Assembly: GCA_012031415.1 (NCBI GenBank)
Contig: JAAUTN010000003.1
Span: forward strand, 1 to 63,607
Source: Leptolyngbyaceae cyanobacterium SM1_4_3
GTDB taxonomy: Bacteria; Cyanobacteriota; Cyanobacteriia; Elainellales; Elainellaceae
DNA: 63,607 nt
Direction of reading: 5' to 3'
Under the pieces are notes generated by a model. That model saw only the letters and a list, made by a program, of their open reading frames with translations, did no database searches and had not been told where the DNA came from. The position numbers and the translations under genes were made by a program. Positions within the stretch are counted from its first letter, which is position 1, and each line of letters begins with the position of its first letter. This document shows positions 56,801 to 63,607 of this stretch, one piece after another.

Positions 56801-58125
56801 GCTCAGAAGCGTATCAACTTTTTGCTCAACAAAACCTGGCCCTTGAGAAATATGATGCCTATAGTAAAGCATTTCATGGATATACTCAGACTCTTTTCAA
56901 CTACTTCAATCAATCCGAATCCGTCTTGATTGTGAATCCATATTTGCGCGATCGCACAAACACTAGAGCCAGAGAAGTCGCGGATCAATCAAACATCTAC
57001 AACAATGCTCGCCTGTCAGTGCTGTATTTAGGGGATGCTTTAAAGGCGTTGCCAAAGTTGCAACAGGAATACCGGAAACTGCTATCTCATTTCGTGTCGA
57101 GCAATCAACTGAGTGCTTTAGAAACTCAAGAACAGCGAACTTTGCAGGAGATCTGGTATTTATGGTATTTTTTCGCATTCCACCCTAATCGGCAATTTCA
57201 GAATGCTTCTCAAGAGTGTGCAAAGCTCTTTAACAATAAAGTCCGGGAAGTTAGAAATAGCATCAGAAGGCAAATTCAAGCAATCTCATTCGAGTCATTA
57301 CAGGTCAGTCTGCTTGCAGAGAATCCGTTGTGGGAAGGAGATACCGTTCTTTGGCTTGCCATAGATGGTGAAGATACGGCTGAAGTTTTCAACTTTGCTG
57401 AAAACGTAGTTGCTACTATTCGAAGTGCAATTGAGCAAGTTGAGAATAACGAACTACGTCATTATGCTATTACCTTCAGTTGGGCTTATATCGCCATCGT
57501 GCCTCGTGTGAGAGGTCGTTCTTTGAATGGCACAGCTTGGAGATTTAGTTCAATTCTTTTTTCAGTCGGATCAAGCTCATCTCAGCTTGAATGGTGGAGT
57601 TTTGTCCCGGTTCTAATTCCTCCAGTTACCTGTGCTGAACTTTCACTGCTCACTTGGTCATCTTCACGTTTAAAGACAGCTAATAAACTGCTGGCATTAG
57701 TTTCGGAACTTGCACTCCTCTTTGCACACATGAAAGATTTTGAGAGGCTGCCAGAACTTGATGAGTTAGGGCATCAGCAAATTCAACCTTACATCCAGCA
57801 GTTAACTATCCCAACCAGTCAAATTCTTGAGACAGTTTTAGAAACCGAAGCAACAATGGCAAATACCTTCAACGAACTTTCACAATCGCAGCAAATCAAT
57901 CGCCCTGCTCTGATTACCTCAATGGCGCATTTAGTTGAACTGCACAGGCTGATTTTGCCAACGACAGATGCTCAACCGGAAGGAAGAATTGAAGCCCGAC
58001 TGGATTTAACAGAAGTTGCTGAATGGGCAGATCGGCTACAGGAAGTTCAATTTCGCTGTTTCTTACTTTATTCATCCTGGGTTACTGATGTTTTAGCGAT
58101 CGATCTTGATGTTTTACCGCCGTAA
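53898..58125 (+). CDS. Avs-like defence protein: Cap4/DUF4297-like nuclease plus STAND NTPase
   Basis: Once repaired, this is one protein of about 1,410 residues. The N-terminus (GYRLQALYTLSRIL, EGAEDLAVFD, LIEIVQVKAY) matches the PD-(D/E)xK pattern of Cap4/DUF4297 double-strand DNA nucleases. A P-loop follows (VIVHGASGQGKTALAYRYL) with a STAND-like ATPase region, then about 850 residues of mostly helical sequence that could be the sensor. This length and order resemble antiviral STAND (Avs) proteins, which cut DNA after sensing a phage protein. The frame breaks near 54141-54149 (C4A5 run): SLSPQK leads, after net +1 or -2, into NRFFFYRVNDLLRS and TLNITIACFGEIG. Open pieces are 53898-54227 and 54190-58125. 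Identity of the sensor part is not recognisable by eye. Confidence 0.72.
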
Positions 58126-58397
58126 TAAATTCTCTTAGCTACACTACTTCAGCTTCGTTGCGATTGGGCTGTTTAGTCAGCAATAGAAGTTGTTCTCGTC
58201 TGATCGAGATCAGTTAGAGGAAATCATAAGGAACACCAATAGGATTATAGTCTGTCACCGAAACTTAAGACTGTAACGACTGTTGTCATTCAAGTGAATA
58301 CGCAAGACTCATAGAATTTATGTGATTGCTAAACCTAGCGGGATAAAATAAGAGAGCCTGCGGAGTGGAATAATCACCTAATTAACATAGTTCCCTT
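58126..58397. other. Non-coding gap, nothing recognised
   Basis: About 270 bases between convergent genes. No reading frame, repeat or convincing terminator was seen. Confidence 0.6.
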
Positions 58398-59957
58398 TTA
58401 CTGAAATAACTCTCGACAAACGTAAGCAAACCTAGATCGATCGCCTCCACTGGCAGGTCTCGCATAAGTTGCCAAATTCCGAATTGCCTGCATCTGTTCT
58501 GACTCCCGCTCCATCGCTGGGGTAAACTGCTGCCGTTGCTCCAACAAATCCTCCAGTTCAATCTGCCCTGGGTTGCCCTTGTAAAACGCCTCCTCTGCAC
58601 AACGCCGCACTGCATTCCCAATCTCAGCAGGGGTACAAATTCGGTACTCCGTCAAAAGCCTACGCCATTGGTCTTCTGTCCAGGGCGATTGACTGTCCTC
58701 TCGAAATGCTGGGAAGTACTTTGCCAGATGTAAATTGAACACCTCATACCTGGCTCCCTCATGGGGCAGATCGATAAAGAAAATGTCATCAAACCGACGT
58801 ACCAGTTCGGGCGGTAGCATTCCTAGACGATTGACGGTCGCGATCGTGTAGATCGGTTCCTGGTGTTCCTGCATCCAGGTCAGCAAAGCCGCCGACAGAC
58901 GACGGGCTATCCCACCATCAGCATTTGAATCCCAGCCAGCAAAACCCTTGTCAAAGTCATCCCAGTAAAGGACACAAGGAGCCAGAGACGTGACCACCGC
59001 AATGAACTCCTTCAAAGCGCGATCGGGGTTTGGGTTACTCAAGAGAATGCCCCAATTTGCCGCCAGCAAAGGCAACCCCATCTTCTTAGCCGCCAGTTTG
59101 GCAGAGAGACTTTTGCCCGTACCGGGTGGTCCCCACAGCACCATACCAGTGGGTAAGCTCAGCCCATATTGTTGAGCTTCGGGTCGAAGCAGAGAAGCGA
59201 TCGCTTCCAACCGCCGCTCTAACAAATCCAATCCGGCAGCAGTGGGTACATCTGGTTCTGCAATGTACTCCAATCCCCGCCCCCGCAGTTTGTTAGTTTT
59301 GTGTTCTAGAATCAGTTGCACTAACTGCTCAGGGCTATCTACAAATGCCAACAGCGTGTTCAGCACCATTTCAATCTCACCCATTGGCAACCCCTGACAA
59401 GCTGTGATCAGTTTTTGTATGGCTTCCGGGTCATCTTTGCCCAGCCAGGGATGCTGGCTACAGAACTGAGTCACGATCGCTTCTACCTGCTGGAGATCGG
59501 GCAATCCATGAGACAGCACCGGAATAAACGGCTGAAGCTCCAGTGGTAATTGAACATAGGTTTCTAGCAAAACCCAATAATGAGGCACTGAGTTCCATAG
59601 CGCCTGATGGTAAGCATTTAAGAGTTGGTAGCAACGTTGCTGACTCATCTCTGCAACTGTGCTATCCAAAACTCCTTCGAGAAGGTAGATACCAGGTTTT
59701 GGCTGCTCTAACAAGAATTGAAGAATGTCTTGCTTGATCGTTTGCGTTGTGGGTTGCAGAATAATTTTTTCTTGTGGTGCTACCAACTGCTGAAGCGTTG
59801 AGTAACCAGGGTTCCAGACATACACTGGCAGCGATCGCGCCTCACTCCATTGATAAAACTGGCTCAACACTGCCATTCGATCCGGAGTCTGATATTCCAG
59901 CGCCACGATCGGAGCGTTCTGCTCGATCAGTTTTATCCAATCCTGCAACGGTTGCAT
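58398..59957 (-). CDS. Ycf46-type AAA ATPase
   Basis: This 519-residue protein has an N-terminal half typical of the cyanobacterial/plastid Ycf46 group (IYLLEGVLDSTVAEMSQQ, then LGLPMGEIEMVLNTLLA-like segments) and a C-terminal AAA module: Walker A LWGPPGTGKSLSAKLAA, Walker B LAPCVLYWDDFDKGF, sensor TIATVNRLGMLPPELVRRFDD with the arginine finger. The frame is intact. Ycf46 family members have been connected with carbon-uptake regulation in cyanobacteria, but this copy sits among accessory genes, so that role need not apply. It is transcribed away from the D/E-tailed gene at 60117. Confidence 0.82.
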   Translation of the reverse strand: MQPLQDWIKLIEQNAPIVALEYQTPDRMAVLSQFYQWSEARSLPVYVWNPGYSTLQQLVAPQEKIILQPTTQTIKQDILQFLLEQPKPGIYLLEGVLDSTVAEMSQQRCYQLLNAYHQALWNSVPHYWVLLETYVQLPLELQPFIPVLSHGLPDLQQVEAIVTQFCSQHPWLGKDDPEAIQKLITACQGLPMGEIEMVLNTLLAFVDSPEQLVQLILEHKTNKLRGRGLEYIAEPDVPTAAGLDLLERRLEAIASLLRPEAQQYGLSLPTGMVLWGPPGTGKSLSAKLAAKKMGLPLLAANWGILLSNPNPDRALKEFIAVVTSLAPCVLYWDDFDKGFAGWDSNADGGIARRLSAALLTWMQEHQEPIYTIATVNRLGMLPPELVRRFDDIFFIDLPHEGARYEVFNLHLAKYFPAFREDSQSPWTEDQWRRLLTEYRICTPAEIGNAVRRCAEEAFYKGNPGQIELEDLLEQRQQFTPAMERESEQMQAIRNLATYARPASGGDRSRFAYVCRELFQ

Positions 59958-60066
59958 GAGCCAAAGCTGTAAGGGTTCTCACCGTTTCTAGCGAACTGGC
60001 TTCATTCAGTCCTCAACCAAGTGGACACTTCTGAAATGACTGATCATACTTCCAATGGAGGGAAAT

Positions 60067-60080
60067 GCCGCTAATGCGGC
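60067..60080 (+). promoter_or_regulatory. Short hairpin GCCGC-TAAT-GCGGC in the leader of the D/E-tailed gene
   Basis: Five-base GC arms with a four-base loop, 37 bases before ATG 60117 and just ahead of GGGAGGG sequence. It may be a small leader structure. The rest of the 59958-60116 gap shows nothing else. Confidence 0.3.
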
Positions 60081-60116
60081 GAGGGAGGGAAATCCTCAAA
60101 TTTGGGAGTTTATGAA

Positions 60117-60761
60117 ATGACGACGACTACAAAACCTCGCACCCCCAACGGCACTCGCAACGGTGCTACCTCCAAAACGGCTAAACCTAACGGTACAACC
60201 TCAGCCACCAAAGCCAAAGCACCAACGGTTGATGGACCGCCGGAAACTAACGCATCAGCACTGCTCAAAGAATTGCGGAACTTGGTATTCAAGGAGTACG
60301 GCGTGAAGCTACAACTCCGGGATGCTCGTGTCTCTACCAAAATTGGGCATGCGACTCGCGAAAAGCTTGGGCTTGACATTGCCGCTCAGGTGAAGAAGAA
60401 GGGTGGTAACAAAAAGTTCGATTGGCAGCGATGGAATACGAAGGTGTTCCCGCGACTATTCGGACAACCCGATGCGCTGAAGTACTCGCCAGAAGTTGTG
60501 GCGATCCTTATGAGCCTGCTGTATGACACCATTCGTACTGATCCAGAGCAAGCTGTTGCAGACTTGGTGGAATTTAACCGGGCATCCCTGGAACGTCGAA
60601 ACTCTTTCCAGGCAGAACAGGATGATGAACTGGACGATGAACTGGATGACGATATCGATGATGACTTGAGTGATGAACTGGACGATGAAACCAGTGATGA
60701 ACTGGACGATGATTTAGATGACGAGTTAGACGAGGATCTAGACGAAGAAGAGGACGAATAA
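60117..60761 (+). CDS. Protein with basic N-terminus and long Asp/Glu/Leu repeat tail, unknown function
   Basis: The product is 214 residues from ATG 60117 (GGAG eight bases before). Residues 1-45 are Thr/Lys/Ala-rich and disordered-looking; 46-165 form the only folded part (LLKELRNLVFKEYGVKLQL, KFDWQRWNTKVFPRLFG). The last 45 residues are nearly all Asp, Glu and Leu in DDELDDEL repeats. Highly acidic tails of this sort occur in DNA mimics and histone-like chaperones; this is only a possibility here. The FDWxxxN segment recurs in the next gene, so the two may be distant relatives. Confidence 0.68.
   Translation: MTTTTKPRTPNGTRNGATSKTAKPNGTTSATKAKAPTVDGPPETNASALLKELRNLVFKEYGVKLQLRDARVSTKIGHATREKLGLDIAAQVKKKGGNKKFDWQRWNTKVFPRLFGQPDALKYSPEVVAILMSLLYDTIRTDPEQAVADLVEFNRASLERRNSFQAEQDDELDDELDDDIDDDLSDELDDETSDELDDDLDDELDEDLDEEEDE
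60622..60758 (+). repeat. Imperfect GATGAACTGGAC-type coding repeat
   Basis: Repeated Asp-Glu-Leu-Asp codons make the acidic tail of the 60117 gene. The opposite strand is open here only because of this simple sequence. Confidence 0.7.
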
Positions 60762-60794
60762 CGCATTCAGCTTCGTTCACTGCCTGATTGTTTG

Positions 60795-60829
60795 CCCTGC
60801 ATTAGTTCGGCTGATGCAGGGTTCTTTTT
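60795..60829 (+). terminator. Rho-independent terminator
   Basis: CCCTGCAT (60795-60802) pairs with ATGCAGGG (60814-60821), followed by TTCTTTTT. It lies 34 bases after the D/E-repeat gene's stop. Confidence 0.8.
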
Positions 60830-60967
60830 CCCGCCCACCTCCCTCGCACGCTGAAACTAAAGGCAGTAACAACTGCGAAAGGAATGAAAGCTCGGACTGC
60901 ACGAAGCAGGCATCTGTCGATGCGATCGCTGTGAGAAATCCAACTCATTCATAAAGGAGCAATTCTC

Positions 60968-61401
60968 ATGGTTACTGCAACTGCAACACGCAAAGCTACA
61001 AAAACACTGTACGCCAGGCACCGAAGCACACTCCTGCTTTGCAACGGGTAATTCCCTATCAGGAGAAAGTTCGACTGATGGTGATTGAAGTGCTACGGGA
61101 AGAGTCTGGACGAGAGCTGGCAGCATCCGCTCGTTTCACCGGACAGGAGTTCGATTGGGAACAGCACAATGCCCAGTTTCGTAAGGACTACGCCGAAACG
61201 TTACTCCGGGATCTGTTGACCTATGCTCGCAAACTCTACGGATTGCAAAATCTCGATGAAGTGCGCGATCGCCGTGCAGCTCACAAAGCAACTCGCACGG
61301 GGCGCTTGAATGCGCTAAACGGGTTGAGTACAACGGATGACCTGGATACGGATGAGGAATTTGAAGTTGACATGGAAGAAGACATCAACCTGGATGACTA
61401 A
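60968..61401 (+). CDS. Small acidic-tailed protein, frame broken by one base, unknown function
   Basis: About 145 residues after repair. ATG 60968 has a strong AAAGGAG at 60953-60959 and begins MVTATATRKATK. At the A-run 61000-61004 one A is missing; with it restored the frame continues NTVRQAPKHTPALQRVIPYQEKVRL-like sequence and runs to 61401. The uncorrected downstream frame opens only at TTG 61039. The middle has EFDWEQHNAQFRKDYAETLL and the end is D/E-rich (about 25 residues). FDWxxxN and the acidic tail are shared with the 60117 product, suggesting related roles. Confidence 0.65.
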
Positions 61402-61431
61402 TTTCTGACCAGCTTCACCGGCTCAGCATTC

Positions 61432-61457
61432 AACCCCGGCGATGAGTCGGGGTTTTT
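61432..61457 (+). terminator. Rho-independent terminator
   Basis: AACCCCG (61432-61438) pairs with CGGGGTT (61448-61454), followed by a short T-run. It lies 31 bases after the preceding stop. Confidence 0.75.
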
Positions 61458-61499
61458 CATTGCCGCCCACCCACCCATGTAGAATGAGGTTTAATTATT

Positions 61500-61517
61500 G
61501 TCCAAGCGATCTTGGAC
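61500..61517. promoter_or_regulatory. Perfect inverted repeat GTCCAAG-CGAT-CTTGGAC upstream of the YhcG-type gene
   Basis: Seven-base perfect arms around CGAT, about 100 bases before ATG 61620. No T-run follows, so an operator is more likely than a terminator. The target protein is unknown. Confidence 0.45.
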
Positions 61518-61619
61518 GATTGACGGCTGACACCGCGAGGTGCATACCTTTATTCTCAAGCCACTAAACTACCCCTCCTACGGTATAGTAAAAGCTGCCT
61601 CAGTTCATCTGTACCTTTT

Positions 61620-62687
61620 ATGAGCATCGACCTGAGATCGGGCGACTACGACAAATTTCTGCATGGGTTGAAAGAGCGAATTCGCAATGCCCAAACTCAG
61701 GCAGCTTTAGCCGTCAACCGAGAACTGGTGATGCTCTATTGGCAGATCGGGCGGGAAAATTTTAACGCGTCAGCAAGAGCAAGGCTGGGCGCGAAAGTCA
61801 TCAGTAAGCTGGCAAAAGATCTGCAAAGTGCCTTCCCTGAAATGAAAGGCTTTTCTCGCACTAATTTGCTCTACATGCGTGCCTTTGCGGAAGCCTACCC
61901 TGATGAACAACTTGTCCAGCAGGTTGCTGGACAAATTCCCTGGTTTCATAACTGTATGTTGTTGGACAAGGTGAAAGACCCAGAGGAACGGTTATGGTAT
62001 ATCCAGCAGACGATTCAACAGGGCTGGAGCCGTAGCATCCTGACCCAGCGCGTTGAAAGTGGGCTATATCGACGGCAAGGAGCAGGAGTGCTGACGAACT
62101 TCACTCAAATGCTCCCTCAGCCACAATCAGATTTAGCGCAGCAAATTTTGCGCGATCCTTATAATTTCGACTTCCTGAATCTAGGGCATGAAGCGCAGGA
62201 ACGAGAACTCGAAACGGCTTTGATTCAGCACATCCGAGAGTTTTTACTGGAGATGGGAGTTGGCTTTGCGTTTGTTGGTAGTCAATATCCAATTCAAGTG
62301 AGTGGAAAGGAATACAGACTTGATTTATTGTTTTATCATTTCCGTTTGCATTGTTTTGTCGTAGTCGATCTTAAGACTGTTGAATTTGAACCAGAATTTT
62401 CAGGCAAGATGAATTTCTATGTGTCGGCAGTGGATGATTTATTACGAAGCCCGATCGATAACCCAACTATTGGCATTGTGCTGTGTAAAACTCAGGATCA
62501 CACAGTGGTCGAGTATGCACTTCGAGATGTCAATAAGCCCATTGGGATTTCAACCTATCAACTCAAGAATGCTTTGCCCGAATCACTAAAAGGTAATTTG
62601 CCCACCATTGCAGAGTTAGAGACTCAGTTGAATATTCTATCGGTTGAAATTGAAGAAGGACGAGACGTAGAAGAGCAATCGGATTGA
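61620..62687 (+). CDS. YhcG/DUF1016 family PD-(D/E)xK nuclease
   Basis: This 355-residue protein has an N-terminal DUF1016 part (IRNAQTQAALAVNRELVMLYW, IGRENF, GFSRTNLLYMRAFAEAYP, LVQQVAGQIPW) and a C-terminal nuclease (FAFVGSQYPIQVSGKEYRLDLLFYH, VVDLKTVEFEPEFSGKMNFY), giving the D...DLK catalytic pattern. Length and layout are normal for the family, and the frame is intact. Family members are often found in defence or restriction islands, which suits the Avs-like gene nearby. The substrate is not known from the sequence. Confidence 0.87.
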   Translation: MSIDLRSGDYDKFLHGLKERIRNAQTQAALAVNRELVMLYWQIGRENFNASARARLGAKVISKLAKDLQSAFPEMKGFSRTNLLYMRAFAEAYPDEQLVQQVAGQIPWFHNCMLLDKVKDPEERLWYIQQTIQQGWSRSILTQRVESGLYRRQGAGVLTNFTQMLPQPQSDLAQQILRDPYNFDFLNLGHEAQERELETALIQHIREFLLEMGVGFAFVGSQYPIQVSGKEYRLDLLFYHFRLHCFVVVDLKTVEFEPEFSGKMNFYVSAVDDLLRSPIDNPTIGIVLCKTQDHTVVEYALRDVNKPIGISTYQLKNALPESLKGNLPTIAELETQLNILSVEIEEGRDVEEQSD

Positions 62688-63221
62688 GGTTTCACAGTTA
62701 TCAATTATCCAGCAGCTTGCTGGACAATTCAGTGAAAATTCCTGGGACAAAGCAATCAGCTTGCAGGGGCGGGTTCGCAGCCAACACCACCGAAGGTTGG
62801 AACACTTGAATTTGAAAGCTTTCCAGTGACTAATTCATGAACTTGCTGAAAAACAAAGCAATATGTCCATCCAAATCTCTCACTTACCCAATGGTTAGGA
62901 GATAGGACTTTGAATGGACATGTAAATTGCTTAGAAAGACTAGTTCAGCCTATTAGCTTTATGAACTAGTGCTCTAATGCAAACTAAATACCTGTGTCGC
63001 CTTCAATTAAAAACATTGCTTATTCTCCTTAGTAGTTTGAGGTTTTTTGTGAGAATGCACCAGCTTTTGATAGAGAAGACGCACCGATTTGTGTTTTTCT
63101 ATGTATATGCTTATTCAAAGCATCTACGATCAAACCGGGAAAAACTTACACCTTTTTACAAAGCATTAAAATAGTTCAAAAGTACTACTCTCAGAAGTAA
63201 ATTACCACCTGCAAAAATGTA
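62688..63221. other. Non-coding stretch with a palindrome and a repeat remnant
   Basis: TCCAGCA (62708-62714) and TGCTGGA (62718-62724) form a hairpin 20 bases after the YhcG stop. A degenerate GGGGCGGGTTCGC repeat lies near 62765. A 65-codon frame at 62977-63174 has no recognisable features and is not called. The remainder is AT-rich with no identified element. Confidence 0.5.
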
Positions 63222-63480
63222 TCAGATTTGCTTTCCATCTCCATTTTGCCACCGTTCATATAGCTCTGTTATTGATTGAAACACCTTCTCACTATTGGCA
63301 ATTTCACGTCTGCGCTTTATCCAGGGATAAAACTTCTCTACATGAGTCAAAACTATACCTCTGAAGAAACCACGTAATGTATTCTCATCAACAAGTTTAC
63401 TGTTGATTGCAAGTGCCATTTCCTCAAAAAAGTTTAGGATGTCGGTCACTTCTGATTTCAAATTGTTGTCCTGATCTATT
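63222..63480 (-). pseudogene. DUF4760-like gene, probably 5'-truncated by an insertion sequence
   Basis: The frame encodes ILNFFEEMALAINSKLVDEN then GFFRGIVLTHVEKFYPWI, resembling the C-terminal half of DUF4760 proteins. There is no ATG: the open frame runs back (DQDNNLKSEVTD) to the sequence AGACCTCTTC at 63481, which looks like an IS end. The N-terminal part is missing, so the gene was probably cut by the insertion. A TTG at 63461 could start a short product. Confidence 0.5.
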
Positions 63481-63607
63481 AGACCTCTTCAGAAATAAGA
63501 AAAATGGGCAGGTTGAACTACCAAAGCTCGGATTTTAGCCATACTGCACCCGTAGACGTACTAAACCACAAACACAACTGATGACGACCTCATACATTTG
63601 AGATCGC
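63481..63607 (-). mobile_element. Partial insertion sequence, 3' end of transposase, cut by window edge
   Basis: A minus-strand frame open to the window edge ends at 63535-63537 with RSQMYEVVISCVCGLVRLRV, like the C-terminus of IS5-group transposases. About 55 bases further, AGACCTCTTCAGAAAT resembles terminal repeats I know from cyanobacterial IS elements. Only 22 codons are visible, so the family is uncertain. Confidence 0.4.

Noticed and set aside
60386-60766. Serine-rich minus-strand gene opposite the D/E repeats
   Set aside because: It is the mirror of the GATGAACTGGAC-type repeat; the plus strand has the start, SD and terminator.
62977-63174. 65-codon plus-strand gene
   Set aside because: Composition looks random (Phe/Leu/Lys-rich), with no ribosome site and no neighbour linkage.
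1-63607. CRISPR arrays, tRNA or rRNA genes, TonB-dependent receptor
   Set aside because: Looked for and not found in this window.

Overview
This window is cyanobacterial DNA. The octamer GCGATCGC (HIP1) recurs throughout, and the flanking genes (Suc_Fer-like protein, Ycf46-type AAA ATPase) belong to families common in cyanobacteria. It carries most of a large PKS/NRPS locus (about 1-44,950) followed by an accessory, plasmid- or island-like segment (about 46,200-63,607).

Assembly line, plus strand (1-31,205). The end of a PKS protein (KR-ACP) is followed by KS-AT-ACP-Cy-A(Cys)-MT-PCP; C-A-PCP-C-A(Thr)-PCP-E; C-PCP-C-TauD; interface-A(Asp)-PCP; C-A(Gly)-PCP-E-C-TauD; and a 90-residue acidic protein. 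Specificities come from A-domain pocket residues read by eye. The two TauD/SyrP-like oxygenase domains, each fused behind a C domain, and two Asp modules headed by a condensation-like domain without HHxxxDG, match the known logic of beta-hydroxyaspartate (beta-OH-Asp) siderophores. The locus is therefore most likely a photoreactive, beta-OH-Asp lipopeptide siderophore pathway related to the cyanobacterial cyanochelins, here with a C-methylated thiazoline-type residue.

Assembly line, minus strand (44,442 to about 31,400), convergent with the first. A SyrD/PvdE-type exporter is followed by interface-A(Asp)-PCP-E, a free-standing C domain, an EctB-like diaminobutyrate aminotransferase, and half-C-A(diaminobutyrate-like)-PCP-reductase. 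The chain probably passes from the plus-strand proteins to these and is released reductively as a diaminobutyrate aldehyde. A divergently transcribed Suc_Fer-like iron-sulfur protein (44,964-46,055) may act in iron reduction.

Accessory segment. It holds small D/E-tailed proteins, a minus-strand set of exported proteins ending in an SLT/M23 cell-wall enzyme, a plasmid/phage-like DNA polymerase I, an Avs-like protein with a Cap4/DUF4297-like nuclease and STAND NTPase, an AAA ATPase, a YhcG-type nuclease and, at the right edge, a DUF4760-like gene apparently cut by an insertion sequence.

Caution. At least 21 reading-frame breaks are visible across unrelated genes. Nearly all behave as loss of one base in a short homopolymer, and eight lie beside a HIP1 octamer. 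I read them as systematic sequencing errors rather than decay, and annotate genes across them. No tRNA, rRNA, CRISPR array, TonB receptor, MbtH or thioesterase was seen.
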